Shown: positions 17,017-25,194, counted from the first letter of the stretch. The stretch: 36,603 bases of DNA from Planobispora longispora (GCF_016863135.1 NZ_BOOH01000072.1:1-36603); one strand, 5' to 3'. Numbers and translations are program-made. The notes: generated from the sequence alone by a model not told the origin.

Positions 17017-18251
17017 CCCGGCCACCTCCCTATCGACGACCCGGTGCGCGAGCGCGCCACCGCGACCGCGCACCCGGCGAACATGAACAGAGCGACCTCC
17101 GCGAGCACCCCGCCCGCCGTGCGCATCCCACCGGCACCGGCCAGGTCCCCTGCGACGCGGACCGCCACCGCGGCGTGCAGCACCGTCAGCGGCAGGTACA
17201 GCACCGGCCGGTACGGCAGGCGCACCCGCAGCACCGCCGGCAGGATCACCGGCGCGTGCCCGAACACCATGGACATCACGAACCCGAGGAACAGCGCGTG
17301 CAGCGCCGCGTCGTACAGGTACGACCCGGCCGCCGGCCCGCCCGCCGCCCACAGCACCCCGGCCGCCGCCAGCCAGCCGTACCCGGCCAGCAGGCACACG
17401 GCCGCATACCGGGGCAGGCCGCGCCCGCGCACCGTGCGGCGGGCGACATCGTGCCAGGCCAGCCAGGCCGCCACCGCCGTCATCGCCGCACCGGCGATCC
17501 GCGTCCCCGCGCCCGGCTGCCACACCGAGGCCAGTGCCCCGGCGCCCAGCACCGCGCAGGCCGCCAGCAGCCCGTCCGAGGCCCCGCGCCGCAGGAACGC
17601 CACATGCGCCAGTTCCAGCCGCTCCCCGGCGATGGTCAGCACGTGGAAGGCGGCGAACCACACCACCAGGTCCGGCACCGGCCGTCCGCCCAGCCACAAC
17701 AGCCCGCCCGCGTACCAGGCCAGCGCCCCGCCCGACTGCACGAGCGTCTCGCGGCTCACCCGCCGGCCCAGCAACGCCGCATACACCCCGACCAGCCAGC
17801 CGCCGCCGGCCGTCAGCATCAGCCGGCCCACCTGCTCGGCCCCGGCCGCCAGCGCCACGGCGCCCAGCGCCGACAGCGCCGGAGCGGCATACCCCCACCG
17901 GCTCCGCAGCGCGACCGCCCGCTCCAAACTGATCAGCGTGCCCAGGAAGCCCAGGGCCATCAGCGGCCCGTGCTGCTCGGTGAACGCCACCGGCGCGGGG
18001 ATCTCGGCGACCAATAGCGCCAGCCCCCCGTACAGGCCGGCCAGCAGGGCGACGGCGGCACCGGCCAGCAGAGGAAGCCGTGCGAGGGCCGGGCGGGCGC
18101 GGACGCCGGATCCGGGCGTCGGGCGCGCAGCGGCCGGGGGCTCGGGAGCCGAGGGCTCGAAGGCCGGGACGTCCTGCGGGGGCGGGCGGCGCCCGCAGGA
18201 CGGTGCCGTCATCGGTTCTGTGGCCACGACTGGGTTCTCTCCGCTGGTCAT
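17013..18251 (-). CDS. Large polytopic membrane protein, NnrS-like by context
   Basis: About 412 residues with some 11-12 membrane helices after a Pro-rich cytoplasmic start. Conserved-looking histidines occur in FTEQHGPLMALGFLGTLISL, WFAAFHVLTIAGERLELAHV and LHALFLGFVMSMVFGHAPVI. These recall NnrS-type or heme-copper-oxidase-like membrane proteins linked to nitrite and NO metabolism, but the family is not firmly identified. Its stop overlaps the GTG of the NirK fusion, so the two are coupled. The start is uncertain: ATG at 18251, a GTG near 18230 with GGAGAG upstream, or ATG at 18212. Likely roles are electron supply to NirK or NO handling. Confidence 0.7.
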   Translation of the reverse strand: MTSGENPVVATEPMTAPSCGRRPPPQDVPAFEPSAPEPPAAARPTPGSGVRARPALARLPLLAGAAVALLAGLYGGLALLVAEIPAPVAFTEQHGPLMALGFLGTLISLERAVALRSRWGYAAPALSALGAVALAAGAEQVGRLMLTAGGGWLVGVYAALLGRRVSRETLVQSGGALAWYAGGLLWLGGRPVPDLVVWFAAFHVLTIAGERLELAHVAFLRRGASDGLLAACAVLGAGALASVWQPGAGTRIAGAAMTAVAAWLAWHDVARRTVRGRGLPRYAAVCLLAGYGWLAAAGVLWAAGGPAAGSYLYDAALHALFLGFVMSMVFGHAPVILPAVLRVRLPYRPVLYLPLTVLHAAVAVRVAGDLAGAGGMRTAGGVLAEVALFMFAGCAVAVARSRTGSSIGRWPG

Positions 18252-18349
18252 CACGAGGGCGCGCCACGTGGGAGGCGCGTGGGCGAAGGCGTCGTCCTTC
18301 ACGCTAGTCCGCACCGCTGCTGAGCGGATCAGGCTCAAAGACCGCTGTC

Positions 18350-18369
18350 CCGGGGACCAAAGTCCTTCG
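18350..18369. promoter_or_regulatory. DosR/DevR-like box, nirK side
   Basis: GGGACCAAAGTCC within this 20-bp site; 13 of 20 positions fit TTSGGGACTWWAGTCCCSAA. It lies about 100 bp before the start of the minus-strand nirK unit and 69 bp from the box that serves the divergent PNPOx gene. Confidence 0.65.
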
Positions 18370-18418
18370 TCGCCCCCGCGCGGGCCGGACCGCGCGGAAG
18401 GGACATCGGCGCAGGCAG

Positions 18419-18438
18419 GAGAGGACTTTAGTCCCTGC
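18419..18438. promoter_or_regulatory. DosR/DevR-like box before PNPOx gene
   Basis: The core AGGACTTTAGTCCC fits 14 of 20 consensus positions, including a perfect CTTTAG centre. Its centre is 44 bp before the ATG at 18473. If that gene is leaderless, this equals the usual activator position near -44. Confidence 0.75.
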
Positions 18439-18472
18439 CCGCGCATGTGGACGATCAGCGATCCTGGAAGGT

Positions 18473-18892
18473 ATGAAACTTGACTCTGCCGGTCTGCAGG
18501 TGCTCTCCCACGGGGAGTGCATGGCCCTGCTGGCGACGACGCCGATCGGGCGGATCGTCTTCACCGACCGCGCCCTGCCGGCGGTGCAGCCGGTCAACTT
18601 CGTGCTGGACGGCATGGATATCGTCATCCGCACCACGGCCGGCTCCAAGCTGGCCGCCGCGACCCGCCGCGCCATCGTGGCCTTCGAAGCCGACGAATTC
18701 GACCCGCAGGGCCGGACCGGCTGGTCGGTGACCGTGGTGGGACACGCGCGGGCGGTGGACGACCCGGTGGAGACCGAGCGGTTGGCGGGGCTGCCGCTGA
18801 CGCCGTGGGCGCCGGGCAGCCGGGAGCATTTCATCGTCATCGCGGCCGAGCAGGTCTCCGGCCGCCGCATCGCCGACGCTGCCGGCGGCTGA
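18473..18892 (+). CDS. Pyridoxamine 5'-phosphate oxidase-like flavin protein
   Basis: A 139-residue split-barrel protein of the Pyridox_ox_2 type. It shows LSHGECMALLATTPIGRIVF (first helix and strand), PAVQPVNFVLDGMDIVIRTT (cofactor-binding strands) and GWSVTVVGHARAVDD. Related actinobacterial proteins bind FMN, F420 or heme and often lack PNPOx activity; some belong to the mycobacterial DosR regulon. GGAAGG lies only 1 nt before the ATG, too close to act as a normal ribosome site. A leaderless start fits the DosR-like box centred 44 bp upstream. It is the only plus-strand gene inside the hypoxia island, divergent from the nirK unit and convergent with the radical SAM gene. Confidence 0.85.
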   Translation: MKLDSAGLQVLSHGECMALLATTPIGRIVFTDRALPAVQPVNFVLDGMDIVIRTTAGSKLAAATRRAIVAFEADEFDPQGRTGWSVTVVGHARAVDDPVETERLAGLPLTPWAPGSREHFIVIAAEQVSGRRIADAAGG

Positions 18893-18898
18893 AGCCGC

Positions 18899-18919
18899 GC
18901 ACGGCTCCCCGGGCCGTGC
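18899..18919. terminator. Hairpin between convergent genes
   Basis: GCACGGC (18899-18905) pairs with GCCGTGC (18913-18919), loop of 7 nt. It lies 6 bp after the PNPOx stop and 54 bp beyond the end of the convergent radical SAM gene. Confidence 0.55.
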
Positions 18920-18973
18920 CGCCACGCCGGCCGCGGAGCGGGACGTCCGGGGCCGGCGTCGCGTCCCGGCCTC

Positions 18974-20263
18974 TCACGCTCCGGCGGCCGTGCCGAGGTG
19001 ACCCGCCAGCTCGTCCTGGTAGGGGAAGGTCCCGGGCGTATACGAGCACCAGGGCTCCTCGGCGAAGACGTCACCGCCGGTGGCGTAGGCCCGGGAGCGG
19101 GAGCCGCCGCACACGGTGCGGAACTCGCAGGCTCCGCACCGGCCGGTCAGCCGGTCGGGGTCGCGCAGCGCGGTGAACACCGGGGAGGCCCGGTAGATCT
19201 CGGTCAGTGGCCGCTCCCGGACGTTGCCGGCGGGCAGCGGCAGGAACCCCGAAGGGGAGACCTCTCCGGTGTGGGAGACGAACACCAGGCCGCGGCCGGC
19301 GCCGACGTCGATCGGCGGGCGGCGGGTGCGGGTGGCGCGGACCAGGCCGGAGCGTACGGCGCGCCGCCGCAGGCTCCGGTAGAGCGGCCCCAGGCCGAGC
19401 GCGGCGACGTGGTCGGCGCCGCGCTCGTGCAGGATGTGCCGTTGGATGGCGACGCGACGGAAGTGGTGGGCCTCGGTGGCCTTGACCGGGACGGCGGCTC
19501 CGATGTCGTAGGCGAAGTTCAGCACGTCCTCGGTCTCGGCGGCGGTCAGCGAGGTCAGGTTGCGGCCCCGGCCGGTGGGGACGAGCAGGAACAGGCTCCA
19601 CAACAGCGCTCCGCGGTCGCGGATCAGCCGGGCGATGTCGGGCAGGTCCATCAGGTTGGTGCGGGTGACGGTGGTGTTGATCTGCACTTTGAGGCCGGCC
19701 TCGCGGGCCCGCTGCCAGGCGTCGAGGGTCCGGCCGAACACGCCGCCGAAGCCGCGGAAGTCGTCGTGACGGGCGGCGGTGGCTCCGTCCAGGCTCAGGG
19801 AGATGACGTTCGTGCCGGCCTGACGCAGGCGGGTGAGGCTGTCGGCGGTGAGGGCGGGGGTGGCCGACGGGGAGACCGACGGGGACAGGCCGAGCTCGCG
19901 GGCACGGCGGACCAGGTCGTACAGGTCGGGCCGCTCGAAGGGGTCGCCCCCGGTGATGACGAACAGCGGGGCGGAGCGGCCGAAGGAGGTGATCTGCCGC
20001 ATCAGGCCGACGGCCTCGGCGGTGGTCAGTTCGCCGGGGTCGCGGTCGGGCCGGGCCTCGGCCCTGCAGTGCAGGCAGGCCAGCGGGCAGGCGCGGGTGG
20101 CCTCCCAGATGACGATGAACGGGGCGGTGGCGACGTCGCGGTGGACGTGCCGGACCGGGCGCGGGCGCCGTTCCCCCGCGTCCGGCGCGTCTGCCGCGTC
20201 CGTCATACCAGGGACGGCGGTCTCCCGTCCGGAGGGGGCCGCTGGGTTCGCCGGTGGGTTCAC
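18974..20263 (-). CDS. Radical SAM/SPASM protein
   Basis: A 429-residue radical SAM enzyme. The AdoMet cluster motif is CPLACLHC in IWEATRACPLACLHCRAEAR, followed by the GGDPF motif (FVITGGDPFERPDLYD). The C-terminus has a SPASM-type cysteine set: CGACEFRTVCGGSRSRAY then EPWC, able to hold extra [4Fe-4S] clusters. The overall shape resembles the NirJ/AhbD/PqqE group and the unassigned actinobacterial radical SAM/SPASM proteins found near denitrification genes. Either porphyrin or peptide modification is possible; no precursor peptide is seen nearby. The GTG start at 20263 overlaps the stop of the nitronate-monooxygenase-like gene (GTGA), so the two are coupled and likely act together. Confidence 0.88.
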   Translation of the reverse strand: MNPPANPAAPSGRETAVPGMTDAADAPDAGERRPRPVRHVHRDVATAPFIVIWEATRACPLACLHCRAEARPDRDPGELTTAEAVGLMRQITSFGRSAPLFVITGGDPFERPDLYDLVRRARELGLSPSVSPSATPALTADSLTRLRQAGTNVISLSLDGATAARHDDFRGFGGVFGRTLDAWQRAREAGLKVQINTTVTRTNLMDLPDIARLIRDRGALLWSLFLLVPTGRGRNLTSLTAAETEDVLNFAYDIGAAVPVKATEAHHFRRVAIQRHILHERGADHVAALGLGPLYRSLRRRAVRSGLVRATRTRRPPIDVGAGRGLVFVSHTGEVSPSGFLPLPAGNVRERPLTEIYRASPVFTALRDPDRLTGRCGACEFRTVCGGSRSRAYATGGDVFAEEPWCSYTPGTFPYQDELAGHLGTAAGA

Positions 20264-21744
20264 GGTGCGGTCCCTTCGCCGCGGCCGGTGCCGAGCAGGT
20301 GCTCGACGACGTCGGCGGCGGTGTGGTCGTCAGGCAGGTCGGTGAGGAAGTCGAGGTCGGTGCCGAGGGTGAGCAGCGGCGGCTCGGTGCGGCCGTCGGG
20401 CCGGTGCTGGCCCAGGCCGACGGCGCTGACCAGGCCGTTGCACAGGCAGCGGCGCCCCTCGGTGTCGGCCGGGGTGCGGCCCTTGCGCAGATGCGTGCCG
20501 ACGGGTTCGGCCGGGCAGCGGTAACCGAGCGCGCCGTCTGGTTTGAGGTACGGCGTGCGCAGGTGCCCCAGGTCGCACAGACGCGGGCGATCGGCGTAGA
20601 CGGCGGCGTCGGACAGAGTGCCGGGGACGTCGGCGACTTTGAAGGGGAACCCGGCCGGTGAGGCGTGCGGGTCGTTGCGCACGGTCAGGACGCCGTCGGC
20701 GGCGCGGCGCAGCAGGGTGCGCCTGAGGGTGTCGTCCAGGCCGGATTCGCGGCACAGTGCGAAGGCGGTTCCGACCTGGACGCCGGTGGCGCCGCACAGC
20801 AGCGCCCGGGCCAGGCCGCGGGGACCGGCGTAGCCGCCGGCCAGCCAGAACGGCAGACCGAGCGCGGCGATCTTGGCGGTGTCGGGACGGTCCCGGGGCC
20901 CGTACACGGGTTCACCGCTCTCCCCCAGGCGCATCCGGCCGCGTGGAGGCGCGCTGTGGCCGCCGGCGGCGGGGCCTTCCAGGACGAAGCCGTCGGGCCG
21001 GGTCTCGGGCCGGCGCGCCAGGTAGGCGGCCAGGACGTCGGAGGAGACGATGGCCAGCAGCCGGGGCCGTTTCAGTGCGGGCAGCCGGGTCCCCGCCAGC
21101 AGGGAGGCCGGGTCGAGGCCGGTGGCGTACCGGTCGGATGAGGCGGCCTCGGCGACGGTGACCGACACCTCGGCCGGGCGATGGGCGGCGAGCGCGTCGA
21201 GCAGCCGGGGGATCTCCGAGGGGATGCCCGCGCCCATGAGCACGTAGTCGGCTCCGGCCAGCAGCGCGCCGTAGGTCGCGGCGGGCGTCGCCATCTGGAT
21301 CTTCTCCAGGTAGTTGACGCCGACGGGGCCGTCGTGTCCTTCGCGGGCGAGGAACACCTCGGCGAAGTTGGCTGCGACGGTGAGTTCGGTGCGGTCGCGG
21401 TTCGGGCGCAGGCCGAGGCGGGGCACGGGCCGGTACGGCGTGCCGGGGGCGATGCCGCCTTCGACGTGGTAGCGGGCCAGGACGCGGTCGGCGACGCCGG
21501 GCAGGGGCAGGGCGGCCAGCGCGCGGCGCAGCTCGCCGCCGGGATCGCCCTGCTGCAGGCGGCGGGCGAGCATGACGTCCAGGGCGACGCCCGAGACCAC
21601 GCCGAGCTGGCCGGTGCGGGCCACGGCCCGGGCCAGGCGCCATCCGGACACGCCCACCCCCATGCCGCCCTGGATGATCCGGGGAAGCCTGTCCGGGAAC
21701 GCGGCGCCGGTGGGCGACTCGGCGGACGGTTCGGCGATCGTCAC
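20260..21744 (-). CDS. Nitronate monooxygenase-like FMN protein
   Basis: About 494 residues of the nitronate monooxygenase/2-nitropropane dioxygenase TIM-barrel type. It begins PRIIQGGMGVGVSGWRLARA, and has FVLEGPAAGGHSAPPRG (the histidine motif of the family) and PFWLAGGYAGPRGLARALLC with GATGVQVGTAFALC (FMN phosphate binding). After the barrel there is an unusual ~120-residue end with RPRLCDLGHLRTPY, GYRCPAEP and GRRCLCNGL. Its four cysteines (CDLGH, YRC, RCLC) could bind metal. The GTG start at 21744 follows AGGAGG by 7 nt; the longer frame to 21885 has no such site. It is coupled to the radical SAM gene and preceded by a DosR-like box. Confidence 0.87.
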   Translation of the reverse strand: MTIAEPSAESPTGAAFPDRLPRIIQGGMGVGVSGWRLARAVARTGQLGVVSGVALDVMLARRLQQGDPGGELRRALAALPLPGVADRVLARYHVEGGIAPGTPYRPVPRLGLRPNRDRTELTVAANFAEVFLAREGHDGPVGVNYLEKIQMATPAATYGALLAGADYVLMGAGIPSEIPRLLDALAAHRPAEVSVTVAEAASSDRYATGLDPASLLAGTRLPALKRPRLLAIVSSDVLAAYLARRPETRPDGFVLEGPAAGGHSAPPRGRMRLGESGEPVYGPRDRPDTAKIAALGLPFWLAGGYAGPRGLARALLCGATGVQVGTAFALCRESGLDDTLRRTLLRRAADGVLTVRNDPHASPAGFPFKVADVPGTLSDAAVYADRPRLCDLGHLRTPYLKPDGALGYRCPAEPVGTHLRKGRTPADTEGRRCLCNGLVSAVGLGQHRPDGRTEPPLLTLGTDLDFLTDLPDDHTAADVVEHLLGTGRGEGTAP

Positions 21745-21846
21745 GGGGAAACCTCCTGCTCGGCGGCGGGTCGGCCGACGCGGCACCGGCCGCTCCGGCC
21801 GGATGCGGGCGCGAGAAAGAGTCAACCGGGCCGGTGCACGGGCGGC

Positions 21847-21866
21847 GTAGTGACCAAAGTCCCGAA
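21847..21866. promoter_or_regulatory. DosR/DevR-like box before the NMO-radical SAM pair
   Basis: The best scoring box in the window: GTAGTGACCAAAGTCCCGAA fits 16 of 20 consensus positions, with a complete right half. It is 103 bp upstream of the GTG at 21744. Confidence 0.8.
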
Positions 21867-21977
21867 GGCGGAGGCCCCCGGTCACCTGCCGATGTCTGCT
21901 GCGGCGAAGGGCGCCGAGCCGTCGGCGATGCCGGCACGCGATCCACCGTGAAACGGATGCCGCCCTGCGGTGGATCG

Positions 21978-22472
21978 TTACTGCGCCGCGGACAGGACGG
22001 TGCCCGCCGCGACGAGCGCGGCGCCGCTGCCCATCAGCACCGCGCCCAGGCCGATCGCCAGGGAGGTGACCTGCCAGGCCTGGTAGGCGCTCATCAGCGA
22101 GGCACGCAGCGTCTCACCCATGAACGCGGTCTGGCGCAGTTCCGCGAGTTTCTCGTCCTTGCCGCCGGCGGCGTGCAGGTCGGCGCTGATCTCCGAGTAG
22201 CTGCGCCCGCCGGTGGCCTTGCGCACGTTGCCTCCGATCATCTCGGAGAAGACGCGGGCATGGGTGCCGTTCTCCACCCGGCGTCCGGCGTAGCGGCCGT
22301 GCTCGGCGGGCAGGCCCTTCTCCGGGAAGGTGATCTTCTGACGGATGAGCTCGTCGCGGATCTCCTCCTTGCCCCGCATGCCGCGCACCGTCATCACGGC
22401 GCCGGCCGTCAGCATCCCGACGCCGACGCCACCCAGCAGCAGCATCAGCGTCAGCCCTCGTACGTTGTCCAC
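21978..22472 (-). CDS. Two-helix membrane protein of unknown function
   Basis: A 164-residue protein. The N-terminus is a membrane helix (RGLTLMLLLGGVGVGMLTAGA), then a basic/acidic soluble section of ~85 residues (RGKEEIRDELIRQKITFPEK...GGRSYSEISADLHAAGG). A second hydrophobic segment follows near the end (VTSLAIGLGAVLMGSGAALV). The GTG at 22472 is chosen because GAGGAGA lies 7 nt upstream; an ATG at 22508 has no site. I recognise no family with a known function. A DosR-like box 150 bp upstream places it in the same response. Confidence 0.7.
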   Translation of the reverse strand: MDNVRGLTLMLLLGGVGVGMLTAGAVMTVRGMRGKEEIRDELIRQKITFPEKGLPAEHGRYAGRRVENGTHARVFSEMIGGNVRKATGGRSYSEISADLHAAGGKDEKLAELRQTAFMGETLRASLMSAYQAWQVTSLAIGLGAVLMGSGAALVAAGTVLSAAQ

Positions 22473-22616
22473 CGGTCGTTCTCCTCGCCGATTCACGATG
22501 AAAGTCATGGGACGGCCGGCCTGCGGCCGGTCCGACGCAGGATCCTCTTCGAGAGGTCCGCAAGGAAAGGATGCGGTCTCAGTACGTGCGGCGGGCAGGG
22601 CCGCCGGTCCCCGATG

Positions 22617-22636
22617 TTCGGGCTGAAAGTCCCATC
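22617..22636. promoter_or_regulatory. DosR/DevR-like box before the two-helix protein
   Basis: TTCGGGCTGAAAGTCCCATC fits 14 of 20 consensus positions. It lies in the gene-free stretch 22473-22800, which otherwise contains a 16-bp duplication and no convincing reading frame. Confidence 0.65.
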
Positions 22637-22722
22637 GACGGACTCGGGCGGCCGGGGAAGGGAGATTTCCGGCAGCGGACGGAGGACCGCCGACCCCCTC
22701 ACCGCAACTGCACGGTGCGCGC

Positions 22723-22754
22723 GTTCGGAGGGGCTCAGGTTCGGAGGGGCTCAG
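22723..22754. repeat. 16-bp tandem duplication
   Basis: Two perfect adjacent copies of GTTCGGAGGGGCTCAG (22723-22738 and 22739-22754), 47 bp after the end of the Ddn-like gene, in intergenic DNA. Confidence 0.95.
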
Positions 22755-22800
22755 GCGTGCCCCACTGGAACAGCCGACGCAGGAGCAGACGAGGGGAAGG

Positions 22801-23379
22801 TCACGACGGCGGGCCGACGGAGGAACCCTCTGCCGTGGGAGCGGTGTCCCCTCGAAGATCCCGGTCCCGCTCTTCCAGGCGGATCCGGATCGCGACGGCG
22901 TCGCCGGCCCAGGCCGACTGCGCGGCCCCGGCGGGACGACCGGGCATCGCCGACATCGCCAGCAGAACCTGAGTGACCTGCCCGATGTCCGTGAAGACCC
23001 GGGCGGTCCCCCACCGCTCACGCCCGCGCAGGAGCACACGGACCGGCGCCCCGCCGACCAGGTTGCGCCACCACCGGCGTCCCGTACGGCTGACCAGCAG
23101 CAGCTCACCGTCCTGCTCGGCGTAGCCGACGGGCACCGTGATCTCCCTGCCGCTCCTGCGGCCCCGCACGGTCAGCAGCACCACCGCATCGTCCAGCAGC
23201 ACGTGCAGCGGCGAGCGGGCCAACCTCCGCACGACCGGGTTGACCAGACGGTTCCGGAGCCGGTCCGTCAGACGTCGCCGCACCGCCACCCGGCCGAGGT
23301 CACCCCCGGTCAGGGGCCTCCCGAACGGCAGCGCCGTACCGCCCGCCCCCACCGCGTGTTCCGTCGTATGCGCCGTCAT
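22801..23379 (-). CDS. Ddn-like deazaflavin (F420)-dependent oxidoreductase
   Basis: A 192-residue protein of the nitroreductase/DUF385 family. The core is VVLLTVRGRRSGREITVPVG, EQDGELLLVSRTGRRWWRNL and APVRVLLRGRERWGTA, the split-barrel pattern of F420-binding Ddn-type enzymes, which often detoxify quinones. The ends are disordered (GTALPFGRPLTGG at the start; a charged tail). The ATG at 23379 has GGAGG 7 nt upstream. Two DosR-like boxes lie 57-98 bp before the start. Its cofactor, F420H2, is common in actinobacteria; the natural substrate is unknown. Confidence 0.82.
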   Translation of the reverse strand: MTAHTTEHAVGAGGTALPFGRPLTGGDLGRVAVRRRLTDRLRNRLVNPVVRRLARSPLHVLLDDAVVLLTVRGRRSGREITVPVGYAEQDGELLLVSRTGRRWWRNLVGGAPVRVLLRGRERWGTARVFTDIGQVTQVLLAMSAMPGRPAGAAQSAWAGDAVAIRIRLEERDRDLRGDTAPTAEGSSVGPPS

Positions 23380-23435
23380 GTCCGCACCTCCTTGAGGGTC
23401 CTCCTGTGATTCGACCCTCCCGGCGGCCCGGCGCG

Positions 23436-23477
23436 CTGCGGCCCAAAGGCCCTGCCGCGAGGGACCTCCGTCCTCTG
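23436..23477. promoter_or_regulatory. Paired weak DosR/DevR-like boxes before the Ddn-like gene
   Basis: The site at 23436-23455 (12 of 20; core GGCCCAAAGGCCC) and the site at 23458-23477 (11 of 20; core GGGACCTCCGTCC) are 22 bp apart. Each is weak alone; their phase and place match the pairs at narG, the small ORF and dsbA. Confidence 0.5.
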
Positions 23478-23499
23478 ACCGCCCTGACCTCTCCCGCGT

Positions 23500-25194
23500 T
23501 CATCCCCGCCGCAGGGGCACCCGCCAGCGCAGGCGGCTCCCGCCGCCCTCGGCCCGCTCTGCGGTGAACGCGCCGCCCAGGCGCTCGGCCCGCTCGGCGA
23601 GGTTGCGCAGCCCGCTGCGCCGTCCGCCCTCGGGGATGCCGACGCCGTCGTCGGTCACCTCCAGCAGCAGCGTGCCCTCGCTGACCCCCACCAGCACCTG
23701 GACCCGGCTCGCCCGGGCGTGGCGGGCGACATTCGACAGCGCCTCGCGCAGCACCGCGCGCAACTGCTCCCCCACCTCGTCGGGCACCGTGTTGTCCAGG
23801 GGGCCCTCCATCCGGATGCCCGGCATGAAGCCGAGCTGCTCCCGCGACGCCTCCACCAGCTCCGTCACCTGGCCGCGCAGGCTGCGGACCTGACCGGCCT
23901 GCGGCGGCGTCTGCAGCGCGAAGATCGTGGAGCGGATCTCCTTGATGGTCTGGTCCAGCTCGTCCACCGCGTGCCGCATCCGGGCCGACGCGGTGGGGTC
24001 GTCCACCATCTTGACCGTGCTCATCAAGGTCATGGCGACCGCGAACAGCCGCTGGATGACCACGTCGTGCAGGTCCTTGGCGATACGGTCCCGGTCTTCC
24101 AGCAGGCCCAGCCGCTCGGCGTCACGACGCGCGTCGGCCAGCTCCAGCGCGACCGCCGCCTGCCCGCCCAGTGCCTCGGCCGTACGCAGGTCCATCTCGC
24201 TGAACGGCGGCGCCCCGGCCCGCTTGGCCAGGCTGAGCACCCCGCGGACCGCCTCCGGCTGACCCAGCGGCACGGCGATCGCCGGCCCCAGGGGCACCTG
24301 CTCCAGGTGCGCCGGATACGCCATGCGCTCTTTCACGTCCGGTGCGGTCTGCGAGTGCCCGGTGTGCGCCACGGCGGCGGCGAGAGAATCCTCCCGCGGC
24401 ACCGCACAGCCGCGCAGGCGCTCGGCGCCGAGCCCTTCGGCGATCTCGATGCGCATGGTCTCCGCCAGGGGAAAGCTCACCGTGACCGTGTCGGCGCCGG
24501 TGAGCTCCATGGCGCGCCGGGCCATGACGGTGAGCACCTCACCCGGGTCCTCCCCCGACAGCAGGCCGGCGGTCACCTCCGCGGATATCCGCAGCCAGCC
24601 CTCCCGGCGCCGGCTCTCGTCGTACAGCCGGGCGTTCTCGATCGCGACGCCCGCGGCCGTGGCCAGCGCGCTGACCACGATCTCGTCCTCTTCGTCGAAG
24701 GGGGCGCCGCCGGCCTTCTCGGTCAGATACAGGTTGCCGAACACCTCATCCCGCACCGTGATCGGCACGCCCAGGAAACTGCGCATCGGCGGATGCCCCT
24801 CGGGAAAGCCGTAGGAGCGGGGATGCTCGGCCAGATCCGCCATCCGCAGCGTCCCCGGCTCCTTGATCAGCAGCCCGAGCAGGCCCTTGCCGTGCGGCCA
24901 GTGGTCGACTCGCGCGATCTCCTCCTCGGTCATCCCCACGGGGATGAACCGCTCCAGCGTGCCGCCCTCGCCGATCACGCCGAGCGCTCCGTAGCGGGCG
25001 TCGACCAGCGTGGTGGCCGCCTCGGTGATCCGCCGCAGCACGGTCTCCAGATCCAGATCGCCGCCGATCGAGACCACGGCCTCCAGCAGGGCGTGCACCC
25101 GGTCCCGGGTGGCCAGCACCGCCGCCAGCCGGCCCTGCAGCTCCGACAGCAGGTCATCCAGCCTCATGCTCGGCAGCAACGACTTCTCCCCCAT
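23500..25194 (-). CDS. devS: DevS/DosT-like GAF-GAF sensor histidine kinase
   Basis: A 564-residue cytoplasmic kinase. GAF-A (~45-195) contains YGFPEGHPPMRSFLGVPITV; the histidine near residue 134 corresponds to the proximal heme ligand of DevS (His149) and DosT (His147). GAF-B spans ~215-355. The HisKA_3 phospho-acceptor is in DRIAKDLHDVVIQRLFAVAM (His ~373). The HATPase end has REALSNVARHARASRVQV, VTDDGVGIPEG and RRSGLRNLAERAERLGG. By homology it would bind O2, NO or CO through heme and phosphorylate a NarL/DosR-type regulator. That regulator is not encoded here. The surrounding genes carry DosR-like boxes, which supports the role. The start has GGAG 5 nt upstream. Confidence 0.88.
   Translation of the reverse strand: MGEKSLLPSMRLDDLLSELQGRLAAVLATRDRVHALLEAVVSIGGDLDLETVLRRITEAATTLVDARYGALGVIGEGGTLERFIPVGMTEEEIARVDHWPHGKGLLGLLIKEPGTLRMADLAEHPRSYGFPEGHPPMRSFLGVPITVRDEVFGNLYLTEKAGGAPFDEEDEIVVSALATAAGVAIENARLYDESRRREGWLRISAEVTAGLLSGEDPGEVLTVMARRAMELTGADTVTVSFPLAETMRIEIAEGLGAERLRGCAVPREDSLAAAVAHTGHSQTAPDVKERMAYPAHLEQVPLGPAIAVPLGQPEAVRGVLSLAKRAGAPPFSEMDLRTAEALGGQAAVALELADARRDAERLGLLEDRDRIAKDLHDVVIQRLFAVAMTLMSTVKMVDDPTASARMRHAVDELDQTIKEIRSTIFALQTPPQAGQVRSLRGQVTELVEASREQLGFMPGIRMEGPLDNTVPDEVGEQLRAVLREALSNVARHARASRVQVLVGVSEGTLLLEVTDDGVGIPEGGRRSGLRNLAERAERLGGAFTAERAEGGGSRLRWRVPLRRG

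Noticed and set aside
14083-18483. A 1466-codon plus-strand open frame
   Set aside because: It runs antisense over the nirK unit. The translation is rich in Arg, Pro, His and Gln without domains, whereas the minus strand gives clear protein families.
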